Under the pieces are notes generated by a model. That model was not told where the DNA came from, searched no databases, and worked only from the letters and a program-made list of their open reading frames with translations. 64,000 nucleotides of DNA, taken from the NCBI GenBank assembly GCA_033239525.1, contig BSYO01000033.1, positions 13,922,901 to 13,986,900 of the forward strand. The letters are read 5' to 3'. Shown here one piece after another: positions 51,585 through 63,784 of this stretch (within the stretch, counting starts at the first letter, position 1; every line of letters starts with the position of its first letter). The translations under genes and the position numbers were made by a program. The DNA is from Nepenthes gracilis. Taxonomy: Eukaryota > Streptophyta > Magnoliopsida > Caryophyllales > Nepenthaceae.

Positions 51585-52613
51585 TGATGCATCCTGGAAC
51601 CAAATTTCAAACGGGTTCGAGTTACGTTGATCGTTGAATCTGACTCCGTCCACCGAGTATGGATCCCGCACACTACTAAAACAAACGAGTGGTCAGGTGC
51701 CGGTGGGGTGTTGTCCCACCAAAAACACTCCAACGCTTAAGTCAGTAAAATTGTCTTCCAAAAATCGATAAGGTAAAGGAAAGAGAAGAATGAGAAGAAA
51801 AAACCAGAAAGTGTTTGTAGTGACAATTTGGCTCTCGTTGAGAGAGGTTAGTATTGCTCATGAGGAGCGTTGATTCCTGTCCCAGGGTTCCTGGGAATTG
51901 CAGCGATAGGATAGAGGGAGGAAGCGTGGGTGCCCTGTAAGCTTGAGAGCCTGAGAGGGCGTTGTGTGAGCCCTAAGGGATTCCTTAGGGAAAAGGAACG
52001 TAAGCTTGTGAGTGATTGAAGTTTGCATGAAAGCGTTAGTTTTTTAAAAGAAGGTGTGCCTTGGAGTGTGGACTCCATGACCTTCTTATTGTTGAGAAGC
52101 TGGGCCTCCTTCCTTAGGCAAGAGTACTTGATTCCAATGCTCTACTGGACCAGCTTCCTTTCTTGGCGCTGGCATTAATGGTGGTAATGGCTTACTGAGA
52201 GGATTGCCTTCCTTCTATATTTTGTAACGGCTAGGGTGTACAGGGGATAGGGGATAGAATTTGGCACTTTCCTCATGGGGTGCGCACTGAATCTACTGGT
52301 AACCGTTGACATGGAGGTTTCCTTTTGGAAGGGTGCAAAATTAGGGAAGAAAGCCATTGCTGGTCGCGGACGAGAGTATAGGTCAAACTAGGCCTAGCCC
52401 ACATAAGGCTTGTTCGTGGGCACGCCCACTGTAGGGCTACTAGTCAATAGAAATATTGACTGTCATTTGTGCCAATTGCTTGTCCTTATGCTGGTTTCAT
52501 TAGCCTTTCATCCGGTCAACGGTTCACGTCAACCGTTCAAGCTTATGTGTGGGCCTTTGTGGATTTGGGCCGTTCCTCCTTCTTGGGCCAGCCCACTATT
52601 GGCGTACCCATCA
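51585..52613 (-). repeat. Tat LTR of element C, left copy
   Basis: TGATGCATCC...GGCGTACCCATCA, 1,029 bp. The U5 motif lies at 51,726-51,745. Directly followed by CTAACCCCCC, the complement of the polypurine tract, so U3 is at 52,613. The first ~240 bases align with 63,785-64,000. Confidence 0.9.
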
Positions 52614-53273
52614 CTAACCCCCCATATTAGTGGTCTAAATTCTGACCTCCAGCATATCCATGGTGGGTCATGTGACTTGGCGTCCATCAAGATCCATTGA
52701 CTGAAACCGTTTACCGTTTAAGATAACCTGGTGTACTCTAGCAAAAGGAGTTGACCGGATGCATTGACCGTTTAGGCTAAAATCTGGAAACCTGCTGAAG
52801 GAAATATTGACCAAATTTGTCATCCATCCTGACCAAAATTCTGAGAACTATTGAAGAAAATGTTAATCGGATTCGTTGACCGTCAAGGCCAAGATCTGGA
52901 GAACCTGTTGAAGGAATTGTTGACTGGATCAGTTGACCATCAAAGCCAAGATCTGGAGAACCTATGGGAGTGGAGTAACACACCATCATTAGCTGTTCTG
53001 TCAGATGAAAAGGGGCCACGTGTCTGCACACGGTGAGTTGAATATCCCGATAATTATTGCACCAGGGGATCTAATTCGTCAGTGCCCGCTCAGGAGGCGC
53101 CACGTGGCAGCAATGATGGCACCTGTTTATGAGACGGTTACTTTGGATGGCATTCACACTGCCTTTAAGTTGTCCGTCCGTTTCCATTTTGAATTTCTCA
53201 CGCTCTTCTTTATCTTCCCCGAGTGAGAATTTTTTTTAAGTGTTGCACCATCTTCTTCCTTACTTCCATATTC
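52614..53273 (+). promoter_or_regulatory. aORF C upstream region
   Basis: Polypurine complement at 52,614-52,622, then a TTGACCG-rich stretch (about 52,690-52,945), then two G-boxes: GCCACGTGTC at 53,015-53,024 and GCCACGTGGC at 53,099-53,108. The same two-G-box order occurs before copy B although the surrounding sequence has diverged strongly. Promoter role inferred. Confidence 0.5.
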
Positions 53274-55159
53274 ATGGCCTCCGTTATATAGATAGCTTCG
53301 ATCCTTACAGAGACTGACCTGAAGGAGTTGTACGTGGAGTACAACATTCCTAAAGCATTCGTTCCCTGGGTTCCTAGCAAGGAGGGCAGGGCGTGCTCAC
53401 CGCCTGAAGGTTATGTCACCATTTATGAGGCCCATTTGAGGAGTGGGCTGTGCCTTTCCATTCCTAACGAGTTACTGCAGATTGTGACCTCCCTCAAAGT
53501 CCCTATCGCACAACTCCACGCTAATGTTGTGCGGTACCTGTACACGTTCTGCATTTTCTTCGTCAGCATTCAAAGAAGTTGATGGTGGAGATGGTGAGGG
53601 TCCTGTTCAAGTTCAACCAGGGAGTAGAGTAGATCTCCCTAGCCCCACGTGGTGTCCTCCAGATTAGCATCACCATTTATGACTCCTTGAAGAACTAAAA
53701 GAACAGGTTCTTCTTTGTTTACGTGGACGGATCCTAGCCGTTGGCCAATGAATGGGGCAAGGTGCCTGAGGTTTACATCGAGACTCCCCCTGAGGCAGAG
53801 ACGGAGTCCTTAGAGTGGCTCTTCAAGTTGGTGGAGAAACACCATTTAGTTTTTGGAGAGACTACTTGGTCTCTCATGATGATGCCAAAAAGGCCAAGTG
53901 GAGGCCTCCATTACAAGAGCAAAAGGCGATGAAGGCCTCCAAGAGGAGGAGGATCGGGGCTCTGACAATCAGGGAGCCAACCGGTGATGGTTCTCCCATT
54001 AGTCCAACAATGACGGTGGCAACAGTAAGGCCTTCTTTGTTCTCCTCCACCGATCCCAAGAGTGTGCTAATTGGCTAGCTTGCCGGAGTGGGGGATAGCT
54101 CCGGCGTATGTGGCGAAGGTTTCGCCATTGAGCTTTTTAGGGAGAGACTGTACCATGCTGCCAGCTACATTGTTCTTGCCCTCCCGTAGTCGAAGCACTT
54201 GATGCGGTTGGAGCTTTCCTTGGAGCCTATTATTGAGCATGCCGCTGATCCATCGGAGGAAATTCCTACTGGGGAACCCAGGGATGCGCTTGTTGAGCCT
54301 CCTGTTTGTCTAGCCGTCGCGCCATCTGACAAACCTACTCCTGAGGAAATTCAGGAGGTGCCAAGAGCGCCAACCGCCAGAGAGCCTCAACCGGCGGTTG
54401 AGGTTAGAGTAGAGATCGTTGAGGAGCCTGCACAGGCCGTGGAAAGGCTGGACCTACTGTTCCAGAGATTTCGGGGATGGACGACCTTATGGCGGAGCTG
54501 CTGGAGGAGTCTGCGACGGAAGCCACTGTTAGGTCTGCTCAAGAGGGTTCCATTCCTAGCCCTCCACCGTCTGAGCCAAGATCTCGTGCCAGGCTAGTGT
54601 TTCCAGCACGTAGGATTTGGCAGGTGAATTTTTTGTGACCTGCCTTTCCTCTTAGTTTAACTACTGCTAACACTTATAATTTTTGCAAAAAGAAAAAGTC
54701 TTCGACGCTATTATTAAGGCGATTGGTCAGCGAGACCTGACGATCCCTGATAGGGATAGGCTAATTGCTTGGCTCGATGATGAGCTAAAGACAATGAGGG
54801 CGGAGCACCAAGAGGATGCAGTTACTCTAGGATTCGTGCTGGCCAACCTAGAGGCGGAGATCAACCAGTTTAGAGAGAAGAATGCTAGCTATAAAGATGC
54901 CATGGTGCCGGGTCTAGTTGAGGATAACGACAGACTTAAGGAGGAAAATGCCCATCTAAAAGAAGAGCCTAACCGGACTACACTGCACCTTGACGAGCTT
55001 GTGGGACAGATGGCCACTCTAGAGAATCAATTGGCCACTCGTATCCGTCCCCATGAGGTTGAGAACATGCTGTTGACGCGGTTATGGGAGGGGATCAACA
55101 TTAGTTGGCGTATAACCCGGCTAATTGATCCCAACTTTCCAGTCGAATGCCACATCTAG
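53274..55159 (+). pseudogene. Tat antisense accessory gene (aORF), copy C
   Basis: Opens MASVI followed by a stop, then TDLKELYVEYNIPKAFVPWV, YVTIYEAHLRSGLCL and VPIAQLHANVVRYLYTFCIF, matching copies A and B; PF04195-like. After several frameshifts and stops come the KKAKWRPPL block and a Glu/Pro-rich linker. Exon 1 ends RRIWQ at 54,623. The intron begins GTGAAT at 54,624 and ends at about 54,688; the acceptor reads GCAA instead of GCAG, so splicing there is probably lost. Exon 2 (KVFDAIIKAIGQRDL onward) is the coiled coil, ending at 55,159. More diverged than A and B. Confidence 0.7.
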
Positions 55160-56071
55160 AGAACCATTCCACTCAACGTCGTAAGTGCCTCGTGGGGAGA
55201 CCCGGGTCAGTAGCAGATCGCTAGCGCCTTCTTCTAGGAGCTCCGCTCTTCCTTAGTTTTTGTAGTCCTGGATTTTGCAACTGATATATTGGCGAGTGAT
55301 ATAATCAATAAAATGGTTGTTTCGTTGACATTACGTGTCTTTTGCCTTTATTGTAATTTCCACTTCTCTGTTGCTGTATTTTTCGGCCAACTCTGTGCGC
55401 ACAGGTTGGCCGTCCGCCTTGCTTAAGATACTGTAGACGTTTTTCGAAGGACTTGAGCCTTTGAGTGGACATTAGGGTTTACTTGGATGTCATGCCAAGT
55501 CTGATCCACGCTTATACGAGAGTAAAGGCTTGGTGGCGCTGCCCTAGTATGTACTCAAGCAGCCAACATTTGGGGCAGTCTGCCCTGCTTCTATCGACTG
55601 TCTGTCGTTGACTAGTCACGCTATCTCTTTTTGTAGGAGGTCATTGCACGTGCTGTTTAAGCCCACTAAGATTTTGACCGTGAATAGCCACTTGGATGAC
55701 CAAGATTTAATTCGACAATCAGTAGGCCACCAAGATGACTGGGGTTCAAGTACAACCACCTATGAGCCACCCGAATGACCGAGGTTTAAATACGACCACT
55801 CATGGGCTACCTGGATAATCAGGGTTTAAATACGACCGCTCATGGCTGTCTAGATGACCAGAGTTTAATAGCAAGCGGGTGAAATCCCACCTGACTTATG
55901 GGCAATTTAGGTCGTTTTAATCCTGCAGTCAAACATATAGACACATGCATACATACATAACATAAAAGGAAGATAGCAATATGATACAATGTATATGACA
56001 AAGGATACTTATTTTATTAAAAAGTACATTCTCTTACAAGCACACATATAGACAACATACCTGGGCCATTA
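55160..56071. repeat. 3' region of Tat element C with diverged 36-bp minisatellite
   Basis: AATAAA after aORF C at about 55,308 (plus strand). 55,670-55,880 holds about six diverged units of the CCACTTGGATGACCAAGATT type, homologous to the arrays at 5,798 and 15,240. The remainder up to the integrase end is non-coding. Confidence 0.75.
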
Positions 56072-57390
56072 CTAGAAGTTGCGCTTAAGGTGGGTTGTGT
56101 TCCACGTCCGTGGATCCAACTTTCCATCCTGGGTCCGGAGCTTGTATGCTCCATTCTGCAGGATTACAGAGACTAAAAAAGGTCCTTCCCAATTAAGGGA
56201 AAGTTTATTCTGGTTGGCGACCTTGTTGGTGGCTTCAACGCTCTGCAAGACCAAGTCCCCAACGTTGAACTATCACACTTTTACTTTCTTGTTATAGTAA
56301 TGCGCGATCCGTTGTTGGTAGGCTACAGTTCACATTCTAGCTGCATCGCGGGCTTCTTGCAACAAGTCCAGGTGCTCCCTGATTTTCTGGGAGTTGCTCT
56401 GTGAGTTGAAGTACTCGACCCGAAGACCTGGAAGCCCGATCTCGACCGGAATTACTACTTCAATTCTGTAACAGAGATTGAAGGGTGTCTCGCAAGTTGG
56501 CTCCTTCAAAGTCGTCCGATAAGACCAAAGGACGGAGGGCAGCTCGTCCACCCAGGAGCCCCCAGCGTCCTCCAACTTGGTCTTAAGGACGTGGAGTAGC
56601 GTGCGGTTCGTCACTTTCACCTGTCCGTTTGCTTGCGGGTATACCACCAAAGTATGAACCAATAAACGCCCAGACTGGTGCAATACTTTGTGAAATACTT
56701 CCCTGAGAATTGGGTTCTATTGTCGGTGACGATAACATCGAGAACACCAAATCTGCTTACTATGTTCTGGCAGACAAATTCGAGAGCGTTATGCTCTGTG
56801 ATTTCAGCCTGTGAGATGGCTTCAACCCATTTAGTGAAGTAGTCAATTCCTGCAATAATAAATTTCTTTTGCCCTGGAGTTATAGGAAATGGGCAGAGAA
56901 TATTAAGCCCCCATTGCGCGAATGGCCATGGAGCCTGGAGGGATTTCAGCTTGGCAAGCGGCTAGCGGTGAAGATTGCCATGAAGCTAGCAATTTTCACA
57001 CCTCTTGACGAACTCGAGCGCATCCTTTTTCATCGTTGGCCAGTAATAACCCTGGCGTATGATTTTGAATGTCAAGTTTTTGCCACCAATATGCGATCCA
57101 CATATCCCGAGATGAACTTCTCCTAGGGCATAATCAGCCTCCTCCGGAGTGAGGCACCGAAGGTACGAAGTTGAGTAACCATTGCGATATAGCCGTCCAT
57201 CAACCATTGTGTACCAGCCAGCCGTCTTCTTGACCCGCTTGGATTCATCTGTGTCTTCTGGAAGCGCTCTATCCATCAGGTATTTTTGGTATGGAGTTAT
57301 CCAATTATCTACTTCGAAGATTTACATTGCTTCCTGCTTCTCTGTGCTGCAAGTGCTAAGAAATTCTCGTATATCCCTCGAGTACTGCTC
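56072..57390 (-). pseudogene. Tat integrase of element C, inactive
   Basis: On the minus strand: pre-integrase (KKTAGWYTMVDGRLYR), the zinc region with HLGICGSHIGG and KRCENC (H-H-C-C), a core broken by frame changes, YPQANGQVKVTNRTLLH, SWVDELPSVLWSYRTTLKEP, and the C-terminus ending HLKRNF at 56,072. In copy A the motif is VEVTNRTLL; here the glutamate of the DDE triad (family knowledge) is lysine, so the enzyme would be dead even without the frameshifts. It is the most complete Tat integrase in the window. Confidence 0.88.
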
Positions 57391-57437
57391 TGGATTTCTG
57401 GCCGCCGCTGCCCTAGCAAGTTGGTCGACCTTCCAGT
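57391..57437 (-). pseudogene. aRNH C-terminal fragment of element C
   Basis: Encodes NWKVDQLARAAAARNPEQ on the minus strand, the direct continuation of the aRNH segment at 59,658 onward once solo LTR I and one copy of its duplication are removed. The last five bases (CCAGT, 57,433-57,437) are the left duplication copy. Confidence 0.8.
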
Positions 57438-59657
57438 TGTGAAATCCCAATCCTGAAACATGATAATTATGGATTAATTATGTGAATGGCAATCATGTTT
57501 AAACATAAAAATATGGAAAAATTTGGTATTGATGAAAAATGAGGCGAAATGGCCAAGGAAGCGCAGGGCGCTCTAGTGGAGCAACCGCTCGCTGTGCACC
57601 CGAGGAGGAGGTGGGAGCTGCCCTCGGCTACGAGCAAGGCACTCGAGCGCACTTTTGCGCAAGCCACCGCTCGACCGGCGCTCGAGCGGCGGCCACATAG
57701 ACCCCACGTGACTTCTCTTTCCTTTGTGATTTAAACTTGGGGCTTTTCTTGGCCAGACCGATGCAGAATGAAGGAAGAGGAGAAGATAGGAAGGAGAGGG
57801 AAGAGAAAGGAAAGGGAAAAATCTATCGTCTAATCCCGATCCGAGTTACGGTAACTGTAAATCAAGCTCTGGCAAATACCTCGGACGTTATTTTCTATTT
57901 TTGCTTCTTTTCTGTATCTCTAAAAGTATATTTATACTTTAAATACATGGTTCTACATATTTACTGTAAATAATGCCTGTTTCTCCCAATTAATTAGTCA
58001 GATTTTAAGTTTACTTGTATATACTACCAATTATACCTCTAATTTCATGAAAATCCATATATTCGGTATCCGTTTATCGTCCGACAGTTTTGGCTAAACC
58101 CTAGATACGAAGATGAATGATTTTAATGATTTTTATCTATAATTTTTGTTATATAAAAGTTAATCTGTACTGAAATAAAGCTCCTGATATAGTTTGTATC
58201 TAAAATTTTATACGAATTTATTACTGATAAATTATTGTGGATTTTTAAAGCAAAACTAAAGAATTATAAACTATTAATGTATATATTCTGAAACAAACCT
58301 AAAGGATTTTAAATTGTTTATGTATATTTTGAAGCGAAACTGAAGGATTACAAACTGTTACTGTATATTCTGAAATTGACTAAAGAGTTATTGTGAAACT
58401 CTGATTGATTTTTGAAATTAAAAAGGATTTTCAGTTATGAAATAAGAAGGAAAAACATTTCTGATACTATTAATTAAGACTCATGACTGATATACAGTCA
58501 GGTTTGGTTCTTCAATATACCTTATAACGTTATGATGGTAATTAAAGATAACTCTGTCCATATAGTTATATATGGTCTACCTTTCCTCATGGTGTTAACC
58601 TAGATGGTAGTTACTATTACCGACCTGCATTACTGTACTAAATCCCACGAGAAAGGATATCCCATGAGACGGGAGTACTATTACTAGCGTTGATTGTGTA
58701 TGTAATACAATCTATCCTCAATTATTCGCCCCCTTTGCTAGTAGGGTCAACTGGTTGGGTCCTTCACTGATAGGAAATAAATTTTCTATAATTTATAAGA
58801 TTGAGACCAATTTTTGCTTTTTGAAACCTATTTTATCGATTTATTATTAACGAAGTATAATTACACTGATTTTGATTTCCAAAACTTGAGTGTTTCTGTT
58901 TCCTAATAGTTCTATAACATTCTGCATCATATTCTGTTATAATTTTTGTAAATCACTGCTTTAGAGTATTTATACTTTAATATGCATTTGAATCCGTTTT
59001 ACTGCATTCTAATTCGCATGAAAGTTTTACTGCATACATGCATATACCTTGTTCGATTTCAGGTTACTATTTTACTTTTTTTTCCTCCAGATGAAACTAT
59101 AGAGCTTGTACCTAACTAGAAATAGTGATTTAGAGCTCGATTTGAAGACTTCTGGAGATCTGAAATATTTTGAAGTTATTTTGGAGAAACGGTTGGATGT
59201 AATGACCAGATTTTTGATATATAGTTTTGTATATGAATCTTCTACATATTGATTCTTGTATATAGAATGTATGTGATCCATGTGATGAAACAAAAATTGT
59301 GCTTCCATAGGTTTATAGTTCTACTTTCGTTATATACTTTCTAATTTCTATACAGGTCCTAGTTAGCATCTCACTTCTAAACTGTTAGTATAATGGATAG
59401 AAAACGTGAATTGTAAGCTATAAAGAGTTATACGGTGTCTGTGATCCTGTGTTTATGATGAGAATGTTTGTGGATAGGATTTATAATGTTATACTGTATA
59501 TCCACAGGTTATAAGCAAGTCCTATGTTTCAGTTTGGCCCAGTTTTAGGGGAGGCTCTATCCATTTTTTTCTAAAACTTTAAGTTGTGTTTAAGCTTAGG
59601 TTTCTATTTTCTGTATTGATGGAAAGTTTTGAGGATAAAAAAAATTATTCCGTCGCA
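57438..59657 (+). repeat. Solo LTR I inside element C
   Basis: TGTGAAATCCC...TTCCGTCGCA, 2,220 bp. Flanked by CCAGT (57,433-57,437) and CCACT (59,658-59,662), a 5-bp duplication with one later change. Its start resembles that of solo LTR E (TGTGAGGTTTC). It carries the GC-rich CTCGAG block (about 57,545-57,710) and a TTTCCTCCAGATGA stretch (about 59,080). No internal coding region remains. Confidence 0.88.
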
Positions 59658-60000
59658 CCACTTCTCAATTCTGGGGACATGAATAAGGGCTACCTTATCA
59701 AATCTCCTACTGATCTCCTTCACCTTGGCCAAGTACTTAGCTATGTGTGGGTTGCATACCTCGAAACTCCCATTAACCTGATTGACGACCAGTTCTGAAT
59801 CACTGAAGACGGTCAACTGCCTAACTAAGTACTCTTTAGCTAGTCTCAATCTAGCCTACAGGGTTTCGTATTCTGCAATATTGTTGGTTGCTGGGAAGTC
59901 AAGCCTAAGCAAGTACTTCACTTCAAACCCGTCCTGGATTTTTAGGACTACCCTAACTCCGCTGCCTAAATCCATAGATGATCCGCCACATTAAGGACCT
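59658..60000 (-). pseudogene. Tat second RNase H (aRNH) of element C
   Basis: Tat elements carry a second, plant-type RNase H between the usual one and integrase. Visible motifs: GSGVRVVLKIQDGFEVKYLL, LDFPATNNIAEYE (acidic E), LAKEYLVRQLTVFSDSELVV (acidic D), and IHVPRIEKW at the cut. One stop occurs after AEYETL. The C-terminal part continues at 57,437 past solo LTR I. Its presence is the strongest single mark that C belongs to the Tat lineage. Confidence 0.85.
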
Positions 60001-60640
60001 ATTCTGGCTCTTCTGAACTCTGTCCTACGTCCTTAGCGGGCTGTTCTTCGAGAATTGGTGTTGTAGTCTTGACAATAAAGTCGGATAAAGCCTGCCCTTT
60101 GATGGCGGGCCCAGGCCAAAATTTGATGTCGATCTCTCCTAATTCGATAGCCCACTTTACCAACCATCCAGAAACGTCAGGTTTCTGGAGAATGTTTTTC
60201 AGAGGCTGATCGATGAGGATAATCACACGATGAGCCTAGAAGTAAGGTCTCAGCTTCTAGGCGGAGTAAACAAGCACCAAGGCTAACTTTTCTACGCGCG
60301 GGTAGCGTGTCTCTGGGCTAGTCAATGTCTTGCTCACATAGTAAACCAATCACTGGGTGTCAGAATCCTGGCGCACGAGGACGGAGCTAAGGGTACCTCT
60401 GATACCACAAGTAAAGGTATAGCTCCTCTCCGTCCTTGGGTGACATCAGCAATGGTGGGCTGGCGAGATATCGCTTTAGTTTGTCAAAGGCTGTCTGGCA
60501 CTCCATTGGAACCCGTTCGCCCTTGTTCCACTTAATGCCTTAAAGAAAGGCTGGTACTTATCTCCAAACTTTGCTAAGAAATGAGATAGGGCCGCCAGTC
60601 ATCCAATTAGCTGCTGGACATCCTTGACACTCCGTGGTGA
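60001..60640 (-). pseudogene. RNase H and connector of element C, broken
   Basis: A decayed stretch after RT. Readable on the minus strand: LINQPLKNILQKPDVSGWLV-type sequence (60,226-60,170), WAIELGEIDIKFWPGPAIKG, QALSDFIVKT. Upstream parts are broken by stops and frame shifts. This is the ordinary RNase H of the pol polyprotein. Confidence 0.75.
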
Positions 60641-61566
60641 GTCATGTCTGCAAGTGCCTTAATCTTCTCCAGGTTTGCCTCAATCCCTCATTGGGAGACT
60701 CCAAAGATGCATTTAGTGGGATTCAGCTTCATTTGGTGTGCGCGAAGCACCTCGAAAGATTCGGCTAGATCGCGAATGTGGACATTGGTGACTCTACTCT
60801 TGACGAGCATATCATCGACGTATACCTCCATATTGCGGCCGATCTGTCTTTCGAACATCTTGTTCACAAGCCATTGGTAAGTAGCGCCTACGTTCTTTAG
60901 ACCAAAAGGCATGACCTTGTAACAATAGGTACATTAATCTATCATGAACGAGGTGTGCTCCTCGTCCTCTGGGCTCATCTAGATATCGTTATAGCTTGAG
61001 TATACATCCATGAAACTCAACAGCTCATGTCTGGATGTCGAATCCACTAATAGGTCGATCTGAGGTAAAGAAAGCTGTCTTTAGGGAAAGCTTTGTTAAT
61101 GTCAAAAAAGTCAACGCACATTCGTCATTTTTCATTAATTTTCTTTACAGGGACGACGTTCGAAAGCAAATCCGAGTACTGAACCTCCCTGATGAAGCCA
61201 TCATCCAGCAACTTTTTTACTTCTTCCCAAATGGCGATTAATTTTTCCACGGAGTGGTTCCTCCGCTTCTACCTAATAGGCTTACGACCGGGATCGAGGT
61301 CCAACTTGTGGACCATTACTCCAACTAGAATCCTAGGTATCTCAATGGGAGTCCATGCGAAGACATCGGCGTCATGCAGTAAGAACATGATCAACTCGTC
61401 ACGCAGTGTCCCGGTGAGTGAGCCGCCGATCTGTACACACTTTTTTGGATCTTCCGAATTTAGTGGGATTAGATCGATTACCTCTCCAAACTGCGCTTGC
61501 AATAAAGTTGCTTTGTCTTGATAGTCGAGTTCTCCTACCGATCTGGCGCTGCAACTCGGGGGTGAC
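60641..61566 (-). pseudogene. Reverse transcriptase of element C, broken
   Basis: On the minus strand, in order: the end of the protease-RT linker (LIMFLLHDADVFAWTPIEIP, about 61,400-61,340), a region with DGFIREVQYSD, DINKAFPKDSFPLPQID and LSFMDVYSSYN, MPFGLKNVGATYQ and catalytic EVYVDDMLVKS (about 60,830-60,790), then LRAHQMKLNPTKCIFG. Several stops and frame changes. YVDDM is the usual Tat-type RT motif. Confidence 0.85.
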
Positions 61567-62148
61567 CTAAGACATATAACACGTCCGCTCAGTGACTTGG
61601 TCACCCAGAACTTTGCCTACACCACAAGCTATTGGGAATTTCATTTCGAGATGCAATATCGAGGTGATGGCTCCGAACACTGCTAGGCATAGGTGGCCTA
61701 GTATAGCGTTGTAAACAAAGGGCAGGTCAACTACTAAGAAGGTGAGTATTTGACTCGCCGTTCTTGGGTATGTACCCAGGGTCACTTCTAGCTGGATCAT
61801 CCCTTGAACATGCACTGGTTCATTGTCAAGGCCGTATAACGGGCCTTCGGTAGGCTTTAACTTGCTCTTTTTTAAACTAAGTTTAAAAAATGCATCAACG
61901 TAAAGCAAATCACGTGAACTTCCATTATCAATGAATATTCGTTTCAGCTGGTAGTCAACGTTACCAGCTGAAACGAAGACAGATACAACTAGGGGGTCTG
62001 CATGGGGAGAAACTATATGCTCAAAATTATCATTACTAAAACTAATGATATTATTCTCAGTGCGCTGCTTCTTCACGGCATGCTGCTCCCTATGGTCCAC
62101 CAAAGTCTTGACAGGCAGAGTCGTAATCATGTTTACTGCTCCTATCAC
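61567..62148 (-). pseudogene. Aspartic protease region of element C
   Basis: A 193-residue open stretch. It contains RIFIDNGSSRDLLYVDAF, the place of the catalytic aspartate (families usually show DGGSS or DTGSS; here DNGSS), then GLDNEPVHVQGMIQLEVTLG and VDLPFVYNAILGHLCLAVFG, typical of plant Ty3/gypsy proteases. It is open but isolated from gag and RT by stops, so counted as part of the pseudogene. Confidence 0.85.
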
Positions 62149-62172
62149 GACCGGATTACGTGGAGGAGATGG

Positions 62173-63688
62173 TTATGTGCCTTTACCGCCTACTGTGCCA
62201 AAGCTTTGGCCAAGGTTCTTAACGAAACTAGTAAGGTGGCCTCTGTGGATCAGTTCTTCTATCTCCTGCTGGAGTGTCTTGCAGTATTCAGTAGAGTGTC
62301 CGAAAAATCGATAAAAATCACAATACTTGGCTGGATTCCCTCCTTCAGCCTTTTTAAGTGGCTTTGACCACTTAAGGAACTTCTCATCCTGCATCTACAT
62401 GCGGATGTTTGAACGCGTGTCGATCAAGGGTGTTAGGCTGATCGGCCTGCAGTCCTTAAACTCTAGCGGTCCAATCCTGGTGGTGTTTCCACGGGAGTGA
62501 TCATCGCGGCTGTACTTCCTCTTTCCTTCAGTCGGGAAAGAGTGAGACAGTTTGGTCCACTCATGACGCTTAGCCTCATTGGCCTCCTCTACTGTTGCGT
62601 AGGCTCTAGTGATAGATTCCGTCTCCTAAAAGGTTTACAGATTCTTATGTGCCATGTTCCTAAAGAAATCTACATGTATCAGCACAGAGATGATCTCCTA
62701 TGTGAGTTTGGGGATCCACCTAGCTTCTGCCACGAAGCGATCCAAAAGCATCCGCGTATTCTCCCCGTGCTTCTACTTGATATGCTATAGGTGCCAAGGC
62801 TGCTTCTCCTCTCATCAACTTTAGACATACTGCAACAAGAAGATGTCAGTCAGCTCTCGAAAGTCTCAGATTGAATCTGAGGGGAGGTGATGGAACAAAA
62901 TACGTGCGTCCCCCTTTAAAGTAAGTGGGAAGCAGTGACACATGACTGCATCCTCCAACCCTTGTAGTCCCAGATGGGTGCGGAAGTAGGCAAGGTAGTC
63001 GACGAGTCAAGAGTTGGCATCTTAAACTTTACGGGCATGAGACGGCTCAAGATCTCCACTGTGAAAGGAGATCTATCGAGATTAGTCGTGTGCTCATCAT
63101 CTTTGAAGACGCAGTTCCATATCTTCTCCAGCCTCAAATCTGCTTGCGCTGCGTTGGTAAATCTTTTGGAGTTGATATATTCTCAACTCCGTTCTTTCCC
63201 TGGCGTGGCTAGTAGTTGATCGGCTACTGCCACTAGTGGACCTGATGGCTCGGGAAGCTCGCTCCTGAGCCTGGGGCCTAGATTCCACCCGAGAATATCA
63301 GGGGTTCCTTCATTCCAGACTTTCTTCTGGAGTCATATTACCTGAGCGTTCCTCAGGCCTTAGTCAACTTTGGGCCTTCAAGGATTCAAGTGTCTGAATG
63401 TTGGCCGGCCTCCTGGATCTTCTAGCCGGTTTCTTCTTCCTCATGCCTCCCCTCCTAGAGGCCGGTGCCGAGGTCGCTGTAGGTGGAGCCCCTACTGTGC
63501 GTGCTCCTGGTAGGAGCATAGCATCTGGAGCATCCTATTGGTATTCTGCATATGCTCCACCAGGTTTTAAAAAAAAGGTGGAGGTACCCCGTTGCCGCCC
63601 CATTGACCATGACACCAACGGCATGGTCCTGGTCGGGTGAGGTCACATCTCTGGCAGGCTCACTAGTTTGTGCCCTCGTGTTCACCAT
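62173..63688 (-). pseudogene. gag: Tat gag of element C, broken
   Basis: Opens MVNTRAQTSEPARDVTSPDQ at 63,688, matching gag A. The capsid domain is spread over frames (WNCVFKDDEHT, FKMPTLDS, LTLKGDARILFHHLP). The knuckle-like motif KYCDFYRFFGHSTEYCKTLQ lies at about 62,330-62,270, followed by EIEELIHRGHLTSFVKNLGQ, the sequence that in element A is replaced by integrase-side DNA. Multiple frameshifts and stops. Confidence 0.85.
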
Positions 63689-63765
63689 TGTGATTGATGA
63701 TGTTGGCTGAGAAAAGTAAAACTGGGAAAGTTTCTAAGAAATGTGGTTGGCTTTTTTGTAAGCAA

Positions 63766-63784
63766 TTCCCACAGACGGCGTCAA
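63766..63784 (-). promoter_or_regulatory. Primer-binding-site motif of element C
   Basis: TTGACGCCGTCTGTGGGAA on the minus strand, directly after the LTR end at 63,785 and ~80 bp before the gag start. It corresponds to 10,963-10,981. Confidence 0.75.
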
